Source of the DNA: CAIQPS01 sp963783835
Lineage (GTDB): Bacteria; Actinomycetota; Thermoleophilia; RBG-16-64-13
NCBI GenBank assembly: GCA_963783835.1
Contig: CAWAOX010000015.1
Span: forward strand, 310,001-374,000
DNA length: 64,000 bases
Reading direction: 5' to 3'
Positions within the stretch are counted from its first letter, which is position 1. Every line of letters starts with the position of its first letter. The notes under the pieces are model-generated. The model ran no database searches, had not been told where the DNA came from, and was given only the letters and a program-made list of their open reading frames with translations. Both the position numbers and the translations under genes were made by a program. This document shows, piece by piece, positions 25,649 through 36,182 of this stretch.

Positions 25649-27739
25649 GTGAACTATCGTGTTGGGGCAGATGTTGGGGGGACCTTCACCGACCTGGTGG
25701 CCATGGATGAAGCAGGTAGAGTCATCGTGGCCAAGGCCCCCACCACTCCGGCCGACCAGTCCGACGGTGTGATGGACGCGGTCTTCAAAGCGGGGATCGA
25801 CCTGGCCCAGGTCGACTTCTTCTCCCACGGCACTACGGTCGGGGTCAATGCCGTCATCGAGAACAAGGGCGCCAGGGTCGCGGTCATCACGACCGAGGGC
25901 TTCAGAGACTCGCTGGAGTTGCGCCGGGGACAGCGGGTCATCGATAACCCGGACGACATGTACAACCTGCAGATGGACCTGCCCCAGGACTATGTCGGAG
26001 GCTACGATCCTCTCGTGCGGCGACCGCTCCGCTTCGAGGTCCCCGAGCGTCTCGATTTCCGAGGCAACGTGCTGAAGCAGATGGACGAGCCAGTAGTCTG
26101 GCAGATCGCGGAAGAGCTCCGCAAACGGGACGTCGAAGCCGCCGTCATCTGCTATCTGTTCTCGTTCATGAACCCGGTGCACGAGCAGCGCACTGCCGAG
26201 ATCCTGCGGGAGGCGCTTCCCGGTCTCAGCCTGTCGATCTCGAGCGAGATCCTCCCGGTCATCCGCGAGTACGAGCGTCTCAGCACAACCACCGTCAACG
26301 CATACGTGATGCCCATCATGCAGTCGTATCTGCAGAGGCTGCGCGACCGTTTGAGGGCGGGTGGGTTCCAGAAAGAGCTCTACCTCATGCAGTCGAGCGG
26401 CGGGATCATGTCGGCGGCCGTCGCGGCCACCCGGCCCGTCTACACCATCGACTCCGGACCCGCGGGAGGGGTGTCCGCAGCGGCGCAGCTTGGCGTCTCG
26501 CTCGGCTATCCCGACGTGATCTCCTTCGACATGGGAGGGACCACGGCCAAGATCTGCTGCGTCCGGGACGGCAGGCCCGAGGTGACCACGCGCTTCTGGC
26601 TGGGCGGCCGCTATTTCGTGGGTGTTCCCGTGATGGACATGGTGGAGATCGGCGCGGGCGGGGGCAGCATCGCCTCGGTAGATCGGGCCGGCGCCGTACA
26701 TGTGGGCCCTCGGAGCGCGGGCTCGGTGCCCGGCCCCGCCTGCTACGGCAAGGGTGGCCACGAGCCGACCGTGACCGACGCCGACCTGGTACTCGGCTAT
26801 ATCAACGCCGATTACTACCTGGGCGGCGACATGACGGTCGACGCAGCGGCCGCGCGAGAAGCCATCAGGGAGAAAGTCGCCGTCCGGCTGAACATGGGGG
26901 TGGCCGAAGCCGCTCATGGCATCTACCGGCTGGTGAACGCGAACATGATCGGGGCGATGCGGGTCGTCACCGTCCAGCGTGGGCACGATCCTCGGGACTT
27001 CACCCTTGTGGTGTCGGGGGGGACGGCCGCTATCCACGCCGTGCGCATGGCCCAGGAGCTCCGCATCCCCCGGGTGATCATCCCTCTCAACGCAGGAGTG
27101 TTCTCGGCCGTTGGTCTGATCACCGCCGACGCTCGCTACGACGTCCATCGTTCTTACGTCGTCCGGCTCTCTCAGGCCGACCCCGGCCGCCTGGAAGCCA
27201 TCTTCAAGGAGAGCGCGAGGGAAGCGGCCGCGCGGATCGAGGAACTGGGGTTCTCGCCGGACGAGGTAGTCACTCGCTACGAGATCGACATGCGCTACCT
27301 GGGTCAGGCCCACGAGGTGCCGGTGGAGGTGCCGCGAGAGCTGATCGAGGGAATGGATCAGCAGACCGTCGGCAAGCTCGGCGCACTCTTCCACGAGAAG
27401 CATCTCCACCTGTTCGGACACGACTCCCGGGATTCGGAGGTCGAGTTCATGACGCTCTCTGTGTCGGCCGTAGGCCCTCGAGAGAGGGGCGAGATGCCCG
27501 AGGTGGCCGCGGGCACTCCCGACCCCGGTCCCGCGCACAAAGGAACGAGGAAGGTCTATTTCGAAGAGGCCGGCGGCTACGTGGATTGCGACACCTACGA
27601 GCGGTCGCGGCTTGCGGCGGGAATGGTGATCGCGGGGCCGGCCATCGTCGAGCAGATGGACACCACGACGGTGCTGCCCCCGGGAGAGACGGCGATGGTC
27701 GATCGATTCGGCACCCTCATAGTGGAGTTGGCGCTGTGA
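25649..27739 (+). CDS. hyuA: Hydantoinase/oxoprolinase family subunit A
   Basis: ASKHA-fold subunit of ATP-dependent N-methylhydantoinase/acetone carboxylase/5-oxoprolinase-type enzymes. The N-terminus YRVGADVGGTFTDLVAMDE is the phosphate-1 motif; FFSHGTTVGVNAVIENKGA, YTIDSGPAGGVSAAAQLG, VISFDMGGTTAKICCV and the metal/ATP region EIGAGGGSIASVD follow. About 696 residues, normal for subunit A. GTG 25649 is preferred because homologues begin at YRVG; TTG 25625, overlapping the previous stop, is possible. It overlaps hyuB by GTGA. The pair typically opens a cyclic amide, or carboxylates a ketone, at the cost of ATP; the substrate is not readable here. Confidence 0.92.
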   Translation: MNYRVGADVGGTFTDLVAMDEAGRVIVAKAPTTPADQSDGVMDAVFKAGIDLAQVDFFSHGTTVGVNAVIENKGARVAVITTEGFRDSLELRRGQRVIDNPDDMYNLQMDLPQDYVGGYDPLVRRPLRFEVPERLDFRGNVLKQMDEPVVWQIAEELRKRDVEAAVICYLFSFMNPVHEQRTAEILREALPGLSLSISSEILPVIREYERLSTTTVNAYVMPIMQSYLQRLRDRLRAGGFQKELYLMQSSGGIMSAAVAATRPVYTIDSGPAGGVSAAAQLGVSLGYPDVISFDMGGTTAKICCVRDGRPEVTTRFWLGGRYFVGVPVMDMVEIGAGGGSIASVDRAGAVHVGPRSAGSVPGPACYGKGGHEPTVTDADLVLGYINADYYLGGDMTVDAAAAREAIREKVAVRLNMGVAEAAHGIYRLVNANMIGAMRVVTVQRGHDPRDFTLVVSGGTAAIHAVRMAQELRIPRVIIPLNAGVFSAVGLITADARYDVHRSYVVRLSQADPGRLEAIFKESAREAAARIEELGFSPDEVVTRYEIDMRYLGQAHEVPVEVPRELIEGMDQQTVGKLGALFHEKHLHLFGHDSRDSEVEFMTLSVSAVGPRERGEMPEVAAGTPDPGPAHKGTRKVYFEEAGGYVDCDTYERSRLAAGMVIAGPAIVEQMDTTTVLPPGETAMVDRFGTLIVELAL

Positions 27740-29607
27740 TCCCCGGCGACGATGCGCGCAGCGCGGCGGGCCGGCGCCCGGACGTGTTCACCCTTGGAGT
27801 CTTGCGAAGTCTGCTCGAGTCCGTACCCCTCGAGATGGCCGAGGTTCTCAAGCGCACCTCGTATCACCCCATCTTCAACGAGGTGCTCGACTTCTCCACG
27901 GCGCTCCTCGACGGCGAAGGCCGGCTGATCGCCTCCTCCATGGGGGTCACGGTACATCTCGGGGCGCTCGAACTGAGCGCGAGGGCGATCATCGACCGGT
28001 TCGGTAAGGGGAATCTCGAGCCGGGGGATGTCCTCATCCACAACAACCCCTTCCCGGGCGGCACCCATCTCCCGGACGTGGACGTGATCACCCCCGTCCA
28101 CCACGAGGGGGAACTGGTCGCCTACGCCGTGTCCCGAGGGCACCACGGCGATATCGGGGGCATGCATCCGGGTAGCTTCGCCGGCGACACCGTGAGCATC
28201 TTCCAGGAGGGGGTGCGCATCCCGCCGATCAAGCTCTACGCCGCCGGCGTCCTCAACGAGGGAGTGCGCGACCTCTTCCTTGCCAACGTCCGGGTCCCGC
28301 AGTTCTCCTGGGGCGATCTGCAGGCCCAGGCAGCCGGCTGTCGTCTGGGGGCCAGGCGGATCGGGGAGCTCTTCGACAAGTACGGCGCCGCCGGAATGAC
28401 CGCGGCCATGGAATGGGCCATGGACTACTCGGAGCAGCTCATGCGGGCCGAGATTGCCAAGATCCCCGACGGCACCTACGTCTTCGAGGACTTCCTCGAC
28501 AATGACGGCATCGACAAAGACCGCCCCGTGAAGATCCACGCCCGGGTGACCGTCGACGGCAGCAGCGTCACCGTAGATTTCAGCGACTCCGACCCCCAGG
28601 TGAAGGGGCCGGCCAACTGTGTCCTCGGAGTCGCCTATTCGGCCACGTACTGCGCGCTCTTCAACCTGACGGACCCGACGATTCCCAAGAACCACGGCTG
28701 CTATCGTCCGGTCACGATCATCGCTCCCGAGGGACTGGTGGTGAACGCCCGGTTCCCGGCGCCGGTGGTGAGCGGTAATACCGAGACCTCCTTGCGCATT
28801 ATTGACACGGTGAGTGCCGCCTTGGCCCGCGTCATCCCAGAGAAGGTCATCGGGGGCGACTCGGGGACGGCCACCGCGCACACCGCGGGCGGGTTCGATC
28901 CTCGCACCGGCGAGTACTACGCGTGGTATCTCGGTTCGGACCCTACCGCGTGGGGAGCCAGGGCGACCAAGGACGGGTTCGAACTCGCCGGCGGGCCCCG
29001 CATAGGCGGCAGCGTCTCCCAGGTCTCCATGGAGGTGTTCGAGACCCGCTACCCGTTCCTGGTGGAGTTGTACGCGTTCTACCCCGACTCGGGCGGCCCC
29101 GGTAGGTTCAGGGGCGGCATGTCGGGGGTGACGATCATGCGGCCGCTGGAGCACGAGTGCGAGGTGGGGGGTGCGAACGACCGCTGCGTCATCCCTCCGT
29201 ACGGGATCTTTGGCGGCATGCCCGGGCTGCACGGCGAGAACAAGATCCTCCACGCGGACGGCAGCGAAACGCCGATCGACCGGGCGGGCGGTAAGATAGT
29301 CCTACCGGGGGACGTCCTCTATTTCCGGGCGCCGGGAGGGGGCGGCTACGGCGATCCTCTCGACCGGGACCTCGACTTCCTGCAACACGACCTGGACATC
29401 GGGCTCGTGTCGGCAGAAAGTGCAGGCCGGGACTACGGCGCGGTCCTCGACCGGTCTGGCACGGTGATAGACAGGCAGGCTACCGAGGAAAGACGGGCCC
29501 GGCTGAAAGAGAAATGGAAACGCGACCGCATCTTCATCGACCAGAAGACACTCCCGTTCGCCCGGATACCGTTCCGGACGGTAGGCATCGACGAGCAGAT
29601 CACGTGA
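27736..29607 (+). CDS. hyuB: Hydantoinase/oxoprolinase family subunit B
   Basis: Partner of the preceding HyuA. The 623-residue chain contains LLESVPLEMAEVLKRTSYHPIFNE, GDVLIHNNPFPGGTHLPDVDV with the metal-binding D/H cluster, RGHHGDIGGMHPGSFAG, and a C-terminal APGGGGYGDPLDRD, all subunit B hallmarks. Start GTG 27736 overlaps the hyuA stop, giving translational coupling and implying a 1:1 complex. Downstream genes for RidA, an MBL-fold protein and a Mo-hydroxylase follow on the same strand with short gaps, so one transcript is likely. Confidence 0.92.
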   Translation: MIPGDDARSAAGRRPDVFTLGVLRSLLESVPLEMAEVLKRTSYHPIFNEVLDFSTALLDGEGRLIASSMGVTVHLGALELSARAIIDRFGKGNLEPGDVLIHNNPFPGGTHLPDVDVITPVHHEGELVAYAVSRGHHGDIGGMHPGSFAGDTVSIFQEGVRIPPIKLYAAGVLNEGVRDLFLANVRVPQFSWGDLQAQAAGCRLGARRIGELFDKYGAAGMTAAMEWAMDYSEQLMRAEIAKIPDGTYVFEDFLDNDGIDKDRPVKIHARVTVDGSSVTVDFSDSDPQVKGPANCVLGVAYSATYCALFNLTDPTIPKNHGCYRPVTIIAPEGLVVNARFPAPVVSGNTETSLRIIDTVSAALARVIPEKVIGGDSGTATAHTAGGFDPRTGEYYAWYLGSDPTAWGARATKDGFELAGGPRIGGSVSQVSMEVFETRYPFLVELYAFYPDSGGPGRFRGGMSGVTIMRPLEHECEVGGANDRCVIPPYGIFGGMPGLHGENKILHADGSETPIDRAGGKIVLPGDVLYFRAPGGGGYGDPLDRDLDFLQHDLDIGLVSAESAGRDYGAVLDRSGTVIDRQATEERRARLKEKWKRDRIFIDQKTLPFARIPFRTVGIDEQIT

Positions 29608-29637
29608 CCAGGAGCCCCAAATGACCAAGAGCCGCAC

Positions 29638-30045
29638 ATGAAGAAGAAGACGTACCCTCTGTACTACGGTGGCCAGAAACAGAAGTTCGCCCGCTCCGTC
29701 GTGGTCGGCGACATCGTGTTCCTGTCGGGCATGAGCGGACGCACCATGGAGACGGGCGACGTCTCCTCGGACGATGTCAAGGAGCAGATGCTGGTCGCTC
29801 TCGACAAGGTCCGGGCCGCGCTGGACGAGGCGGGCAGTTCCATGGAGCACATCGTGAAGACGACGATCTACCTCAAAGACGTCAAGAACTACGACGTGAT
29901 GCGGGCCACCGAGTACGAGTATTACCAGAAGTATGCCCCGGGTCTGATCGAAGAGCCGCCGGCAAGCACCTTTGTCATGCCGGCGTCGTTGGCCCGGCCG
30001 AGCATGCTGGTAGAGATCGACGTCGTCGCCTGTCTCAAGGACTGA
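29638..30045 (+). CDS. RidA/YjgF-family enamine-imine deaminase
   Basis: A 135-residue trimeric RidA-fold protein. GDIVFLSGMSGR, the helix MLVALDKVRAALDEAGSSMEH, KTTIYLKDVKNYDVM and the C-terminal LARPSMLVEIDVVAC fit the family, including the conserved Arg used in imine hydrolysis. Members hydrolyse reactive enamines/imines or act in pyrimidine (RutC) and tryptophan breakdown. Lying between hydantoinase and a molybdenum hydroxylase, with a RutB-like gene 5 kb on, it may deaminate a ring-opened intermediate. ATG 29638. Confidence 0.9.
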   Translation: MKKKTYPLYYGGQKQKFARSVVVGDIVFLSGMSGRTMETGDVSSDDVKEQMLVALDKVRAALDEAGSSMEHIVKTTIYLKDVKNYDVMRATEYEYYQKYAPGLIEEPPASTFVMPASLARPSMLVEIDVVACLKD

Positions 30046-30103
30046 GACGGGCCCCGATGCGCACGTTGACGCACACGCCGGAGCACAGCATGGAGGAGCG
30101 AGC

Positions 30104-30964
30104 ATGAGTATGAAGTTGTACATCCTCGACTGCGGCCAGATGTGGACAGAGCACGGGTTCCTTTGGCACTTCGGCACCTGCGACGCCACCGGGGAGGAAT
30201 ACAGGGAAGGGCCCTTCGGCATCCGCAATATCCAATTCTTCATCGACCATCCGAAGGCGAAAGTCGTCTTCGACCTGGGCTTCACCCGGGAGTGGTTCGA
30301 GAAGCTGGTGGGGTTCCCTCACCGCAAGGGTCCGGAGGGCTTCCACATGAAGCAGGCTCCCGACCAGAACCCAATCGCCCAGCTGGCCAAGATCGGGGTC
30401 AAGCCCGAGGACGTCGACTACGTGGTCATCTCTCATCTCATGAGCGAGCACGCCGGCTACCTGCCCCAATTCGCCAACACTAAGGCCAAGATCGTGGTGC
30501 AGGAGGCCGAGCAGGAATATGCCACTCGCATAGGCACTCCGCCGCGTCCCGGCGACGAGCCCGCCGTGGAGCAGTTCCACACCTGGATGTATGTGCGCAA
30601 GTATTTCGAGGTGCCGGGGCTCGACTTCATGTCCATCAAGGGGGACTACGAGTTGCTCGGCAAGGACGTGGAGATCCTGTCGCTGCCCGGGCACACGCCG
30701 GGGTTCCAGAACGTGATGGTCCGGCTGCCAAAGACCGGTCCGGTTTTCCTCTCGGCCTGCGAGCACCGAGGCATGTACTACGACATTCCGGTCAACGGCT
30801 ACGCTCCGGGCATACCGCATGCCTTCACGTGGTCGGCCGCCGGGGAGTTGTGGAGCTTCAAGCGCGTGCGCGATCTGGTGGAGAAGGAAGAAGGCCAGAT
30901 TATCTTCGGCCACGACCAGGAGCAGTTCGATACGCTGAAGGCGTGCCCGGAGTACTACGAGTAG
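30104..30964 (+). CDS. MBL-fold hydrolase, N-acyl homoserine lactonase-like, with altered metal motif
   Basis: A 286-residue metallo-beta-lactamase-fold protein similar in layout to AHL lactonases: VVFDLGFTREW in the N-terminal half, VVISHLMSEHAGYLPQF, then LPGHTPGFQNVM. The signature HxHxDH is here H111-L-M113-S-E115-H116, so the second His is Met and the Asp is Glu. Zinc binding may be changed or reduced to one metal. The surrounding fold is intact with no frame break. By context it may hydrolyse a lactone, lactam or ester in the neighbouring catabolic route; true quorum quenching is unlikely. ATG 30104 has GGAGGAG upstream. Confidence 0.75.
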   Translation: MSMKLYILDCGQMWTEHGFLWHFGTCDATGEEYREGPFGIRNIQFFIDHPKAKVVFDLGFTREWFEKLVGFPHRKGPEGFHMKQAPDQNPIAQLAKIGVKPEDVDYVVISHLMSEHAGYLPQFANTKAKIVVQEAEQEYATRIGTPPRPGDEPAVEQFHTWMYVRKYFEVPGLDFMSIKGDYELLGKDVEILSLPGHTPGFQNVMVRLPKTGPVFLSACEHRGMYYDIPVNGYAPGIPHAFTWSAAGELWSFKRVRDLVEKEEGQIIFGHDQEQFDTLKACPEYYE

Positions 30965-30972
30965 GGGGGAGC

Positions 30973-31871
30973 ATGCATCGGGTCCTGTTACCCTTTGAGT
31001 TCTCCGAGCCGGTCACGGTCGCGGAGGCAGTGTCGCTGGTGGACGGCGTCCGAGCCAGGGTGCTGGCCGGCGGGGTCGATCTGGTGCTCAAGATGCGCTT
31101 GCGCCAAGTCGTCGTGGATAGAGTGGTGAGCCTGCAGAAGGTGCCGGGATTGGACTACATCCGGATCGACGCTCACGCTGGGGGACAGGCGGACGGCGCG
31201 CTTTGTATCGGCGCGCTCGCGACGCTGCGGCAGGTCGAGACGGCGCCCGCCGTGCGGCGGAGATGGCCGTTGCTGGCCGAGGCCATCAGCGCGATCGTCT
31301 CGGTGCAGACCAAAGCGATGGGCACGATGGTCGGCAACCTGTGCGTCGGCACGCCGGCCTCCGATGTTGCGCCGGCTTTGTACACGCTGGGGGCCCGCGT
31401 CAGGATCGGGGGGGTGAACGGGGAGCGTGTGATACCCATCGAGCAGTTCTTCCTGGACGCAGGCAAGACGGCGGTCGGCCCGCACGAGATCGTCACCGAG
31501 ATAGTGGTGCCGGCGCCGGCCGCGGGCAGCGCCGGCTCGTTCCTCAAGTTGTCGACGACCTCCGAGGACATCGCCAAGGTGAACACAGCGGTGATGATCG
31601 AGCTTGCCGGAGACGTCTGCGTTCGCGCAGGAGTCTCCGTGGGCTCGGCCGCGCCGACGCCGGTACGTGCGGCGGCTGCGGAACAGGCCCTTATCGGCCG
31701 GGCCATGCGGGCCCACGCGATAGCCGACGCGGCCGACGCGGCGGCCGACGCCGTGTGCCCCATCTCCGATGTCCGCTCCACGGCGTGGTACCGCAAGGAG
31801 ATGGTGCGGGTGCTGGTGAGGGACGCCCTCGAGAAGGCGGCCGCGCGAGCGGCAGCAGGGAAGGAGGCGTG

Positions 31872-31872
<1 letters not shown>
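30973..31872 (+). CDS. Molybdenum hydroxylase FAD-binding subunit (CoxM/XdhB type)
   Basis: Medium subunit that passes electrons from the iron-sulfur subunit to an acceptor through FAD. The 299-residue chain has VLAGGVDLVLKMRLRQV (FAD pyrophosphate loop), CIGALATLRQVE, and AMGTMVGNLCVGTPASDVAPAL, where family members have the second FAD motif (T-x-GGN), here degenerate as TMVGN. ATG 30973 follows GGGGGGAG. It overlaps the next gene at TGATG. It forms with the next two genes a complete medium-small-large set. Confidence 0.9.
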
Positions 31873-32353
<481 letters not shown>

Positions 32354-32357
<4 letters not shown>

Positions 32358-34699
32358 CTACCGATGCCTCCTCGGCCGGCGCCTTTTCCTCGGTCGGCAG
32401 GCGGCTGGGCCGGCCGGATGTTGCCGCCAAGGCCACCGGGACGGCCCTCTACGGGGCCGACATCACGATCCCCGGCATGCTCATCGGGCGCATCCTCATG
32501 AGCCCTCACGCCCATGCGAGGGTAGCGAAGATAGATGTCTCCAAGGCCTCGGCACTTCCGGGCGTGGCCGCGGTGATCACCTACGCCGACGTTCCCAAGC
32601 GGGGCTTCACCCGTTCGGTGATGGCCGAGGGCCTGCCGGCTTTCGCCTACGAAGGCGAGAACCAGGATCAGTTCATCCTGTCCGACAAGGCCCGCTACAT
32701 CGGGGACTGGATCGCCGCGGTCGCGGCGGTGGACGTTTACACGGCCGAGCGTGCCCTCGATCTGATCGAGGTGGAGTACGAGGTGCTTCCGGCGGTGTTC
32801 GATCCCGAAGAGGCGCTCAAGGACGGGGCGCCGGTGGTCCATGACGGCTGGAAGGACAACGTTGCCGCCGTCGTCGACCACCCCTTCAATCGGGGAGATG
32901 TCGATGCGGCCCTGGCGGCCTCCGCTCACGTCGTGGAGTTCTCCGGGCGCAACTCCCGCCAGAAGCAGGCCCACATGGAGCCGGATGTGGCTATCGCCTC
33001 TTGGGATCCCCAGGGAAGGCTGACGGTGTGGTCGCCCTGCCAGAACGCCCATCTCGCGAAGAAGGCCATGGGCACGAGGGTGTTCGACATCGGCGAGGGC
33101 AAGGTCCGCTGGATCACGCCGGCGGTGGGCGGCGGCTTTGGGGCCCGTTTGAGCTTCGGCGTCGAGCCGGTAGCCGCGATGCTGGCGAAGGTCGCGGCCA
33201 GGCCCGTCAAGGTGGTGGTCACCCGGGAGGAAGATTTCAACGGGTGGAACAGCCGGACCGAGCAGCGCCAGACCATCAGGATCGGGGTCGACGGAGACGG
33301 GACGATCAAAGCCATAGAGCAGAGCGTGCTCTCCGATGCGGGCGCCTACTTCTCCCACAGCGGGACGATCAGCGCGGTGAACATGCAGTCGACCCTCGGC
33401 GTCCTGCGGTCGTCGGCAGTACGAGGCAAGGCGACCATGGTCTACACGAACAATCCCACCTCGAGCGGCATGCGGGGCTATGGCAATCCCGAAGGTTCGT
33501 TCATCCTGCAACAGGTCGTCGACATGGCGGCCGAGAAGTGCGGGATGGACCCGGTGGCGTTCCGCCTGAAGAACGCCAGGGGAGTGGGCGAGCCCAGCAT
33601 GTGGGAGCCTCAGAACCTTACGACCTGTGCTCTCTCCACCTGCATAGAGCGGGGCGCGGAGGCCGTCGGCTGGAAGGACAGGTGGCAGGGCTGGGGGGTG
33701 GAGAAGCAAGGCCGCTATCGTCGCGGAGTGGGGATGTCGATCATGACCCACGCGAGCGGCGCAGGCGGGTTCCTGTTGGAGCATTCCACAGCCGTGATCA
33801 AGCTGAACGAGGACGGCTCCGCACAACTGTCGGTGAGCCCCTGCGAGATGGGCCAGGGCATCCTGGGGGTGCTCTCGCAGATCGCCGCGGAGGCGACCGG
33901 CCTGCGATACGAGGACATCCGGGTAGTGACGGGGGACACAGATGTCACCCTCTTTGATATCGGCACTCACGCCAGCCGCTCCACGTACGCCATCGGCAAT
34001 GCGGTGATCGATGCGGCGAAGAAGGTCAGGGCGGCAATCCTTGCCCGAGCCGCGCGCCGTCTGGGCATGCGCGCCGACGAGCTGGACGTGCGCGACGGCC
34101 GGGTCTACGTGAAGGCCGATCCCGGCACGACGATCAGCGTGGCCGACATCTCCCGAGATGCGATCTACGACTACGGTACGGACGCCGAGCACATAATGGC
34201 GACCGGCAAGCATCAGTGCGTCATGCACTGTCCTAACTTCCAGGCGGGCTTCGCCGAGATCGAGGTGGACGTCGAGACGGGCGTCATCAAGGTCCTCCGG
34301 CTGGTGATAGCGCACGATATTGGCAGGGCGATCAACCCTCTCACCGTCGAAGGGTGCCTCGAAGGGGGCGCGGCGCAGGGCCTCGGCTACGCCCTCACGG
34401 AAGACCTGGTCATCGACAGGCAGACGGGCAAGGTGGTCAGCGATAGCTTCGCCACCTACAAGATGCTCTCCACGCTCGACATGCCCGAGGTCGAGGTCAT
34501 CCTGGTCGAGGAGCCCGACCCGACGGGCCCCTTCGGTGCCAAGGGGGTCGGAGAGACCGGCATCACCAACGTCGCGCCCTCCATCGCCAATGCTCTCTAC
34601 GACGCGGTCGCGATCAGAGTCCACTCGCTTCCGATGACTCCCGAGAAGGTGCTCGAAGGGGGGGCGGGAGGGGGGGCGCTCCGCGGAGCGGCTACTTGA
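32354..34699 (+). CDS. Molybdenum hydroxylase large (molybdopterin) subunit, xanthine dehydrogenase family
   Basis: Catalytic subunit of 781 residues that hydroxylates a carbon next to a ring nitrogen, an aldehyde or a similar site using water. RRLGRPDVAAKATGTALYGADI opens the ald_xan_dh domain. GGGFGARLSFGVEP, the active-site loop SSGMRGYGNPEGSF, CEMGQGILGVLSQIAAEATG and the base Glu in FGAKGVGETGITN are all present. The CO-dehydrogenase form I loop AYRCSFR is absent, so it is not an aerobic CO dehydrogenase. The substrate is unknown; clustering with hydantoinase and RutB-like genes favours an N-heterocycle. ATG overlaps the iron-sulfur subunit stop. Confidence 0.93.
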
Positions 34700-34781
34700 C
34701 GGGCCGGCGGCGCCGCGCGGCGATAGGAGAGACTCGGGTTGGGAAAGCGGTACCCTATGGGCAGGACTGCGGAGAAGGCCG

Positions 34782-35510
34782 ATGCTGGAGGTGGACATGA
34801 CTGACCAGGAGAGGGCCGTAGCTGGGGAGCCGAGGCCGGCGACCATCGCGGCGAGACCCGAGCCGATCCGGATCGATCTGGCGCGCACGGCGGTCGTCGT
34901 CGTCGACATGCAGAACGCCTTCGTCAGCCAGGGGGGCATGTTCGACGAGGCGGGCTACGACATATCGGGCGCGCCTGCCTGCATCGCGAACAACGCCCGG
35001 TTGCTGCCGGCACTGCGGGCGGCCGGGGTCAAAGTGGTCTACCTGAAGATGAGCTACAACGAAGACTACTCCGACTCCGGTGGGCCCGAGTCCCCGAACT
35101 GGCACAAGGAGCTAGGACTCGTCCTCATGAAGGCCCGGCCCGAGAACTGGGGCAAGTACGTCACGGAGGGCACCTGGGACGAGGAAGTGGTGGAGGAGAT
35201 AGCCCCAAGTGCCGGGGACGCGGTGGTGCGTAAGCAGCGCTATTCGGGTTTCGTCGGCACGAACCTCGACATGATCCTGAAGACCCACGGGATCCGCTAC
35301 TGCCTCTACACTGGGGTAGCGACCAACGTCTGCGTCGAGACCACGCTGCGGGACGGCTATTTGCTCGACTACTGGCCCCTCCTCGTGGCCGACGCCTGCA
35401 ACAATTCGGGGCCGGAACACAACCGGCTGGCGACCGAATGGAACGTGGAGCACGCGTTCGGGTGGGTGACGACCACGGCGGATGTGCTGGCGGCGCTGAA
35501 GGCGGAATAG
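34782..35510 (+). CDS. Isochorismatase-family cysteine hydrolase, RutB-like
   Basis: A 242-residue amidohydrolase of the RutB/N-carbamoylsarcosine amidase group. The catalytic triad is visible: Asp42 in VVVVDMQNAF, Lys in VVRKQRYSGF, and Cys in GVATNVCVETTLRDGY. RutB cleaves ureidoacrylate to aminoacrylate plus carbamate; relatives cleave N-carbamoyl compounds to CO2 and ammonia. This fits a product of ring opening by the neighbouring hydantoinase. ATG 34782 opens the frame; ATG 34797 is an alternative. Confidence 0.85.
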   Translation: MLEVDMTDQERAVAGEPRPATIAARPEPIRIDLARTAVVVVDMQNAFVSQGGMFDEAGYDISGAPACIANNARLLPALRAAGVKVVYLKMSYNEDYSDSGGPESPNWHKELGLVLMKARPENWGKYVTEGTWDEEVVEEIAPSAGDAVVRKQRYSGFVGTNLDMILKTHGIRYCLYTGVATNVCVETTLRDGYLLDYWPLLVADACNNSGPEHNRLATEWNVEHAFGWVTTTADVLAALKAE

Positions 35511-35579
35511 CCCTGGCCGCAGGGGCCGGGACGGAGTTCGGGCTGAACATAGAAAGCCGGAGGAAAGGAGAGGGGCGCC

Positions 35580-35864
35580 ATGCCGTACGTACTGATCCAA
35601 CACAATGTGGCGAACTACGACAGGTTCGAGGTGATCTACAACGACGATGAGGCCCGGAGACAGCGGAGCGGCTCGAAGGGCGGCAAGCTCTATCGGAACT
35701 CCGTCGACCCGAACAACATCATCGCGCTCTTCGAGTGGGATACGGTCGAGCACGCGCACGCTTTTGCGAATTCGTACGAGTTGAAAGAAGCCGTCGAGTG
35801 GGCGGGAGACGCGACACCGCCTCGAGCCATCGTCATGGAGGAGTTTCTGGTTACGAACGCCTAG
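35580..35864 (+). CDS. Small alpha-beta barrel protein (ABM-like)
   Basis: A 94-residue protein starting MPYVLIQHNVANYDRFEVIY and ending RAIVMEEFLVTNA, with the ferredoxin-like two-repeat pattern of antibiotic-biosynthesis-monooxygenase/Dabb small proteins (LIALFEWDTVEHA-type central strand, read here as IIALFEWDTVEHAHAF). These dimeric barrels may bind small organic molecules or heme. AAAGGAGAGG precedes ATG 35580. It is between the RutB-like gene and a DUF5661-like gene. Role unknown. Confidence 0.65.
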   Translation: MPYVLIQHNVANYDRFEVIYNDDEARRQRSGSKGGKLYRNSVDPNNIIALFEWDTVEHAHAFANSYELKEAVEWAGDATPPRAIVMEEFLVTNA

Positions 35865-35892
35865 AGCAGATACGAGAAGGGGAGGTCTACGA

Positions 35893-36171
35893 ATGAGCGG
35901 CACGGGTCGCTTCACGCTCGACGAAGCCAGGATGGTCGGCGATAGTCTGGGCGTCGGCTGGGAGAGCTTCGACGTCGATCAGTTCCACAAGGGTATGGAG
36001 GTGGAGCTCGAGCACGGGGCCCGCGATCCGGAGACCAACGTGACCGGCGACGACATGCTCCTGACAGGCAAGATCGCCTACGCGCACCTCAAGGAGTTTC
36101 CAGACTACTACGACAGGCTGGAGCTCATGGAAGTAGAAGCCGAAGCCTACTGGGACGCCCAGAAGGCCTGA
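35893..36171 (+). CDS. DUF5661-like small protein
   Basis: A 92-residue acidic protein: FTLDEARMVGDSLGVGWESF, then FHKGMEVELEHGARDPETNV and GKIAYAHLKEFPDYYDRL. The GME-E-EHG...NVT...AHLKE-PDYY pattern matches a small uncharacterised family that I recall as DUF5661. GGGGAGG precedes ATG 35893. It lies 12 bases upstream of fba. No known function. Confidence 0.7.
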   Translation: MSGTGRFTLDEARMVGDSLGVGWESFDVDQFHKGMEVELEHGARDPETNVTGDDMLLTGKIAYAHLKEFPDYYDRLELMEVEAEAYWDAQKA

Positions 36172-36182
36172 CAGGAGCCGGG

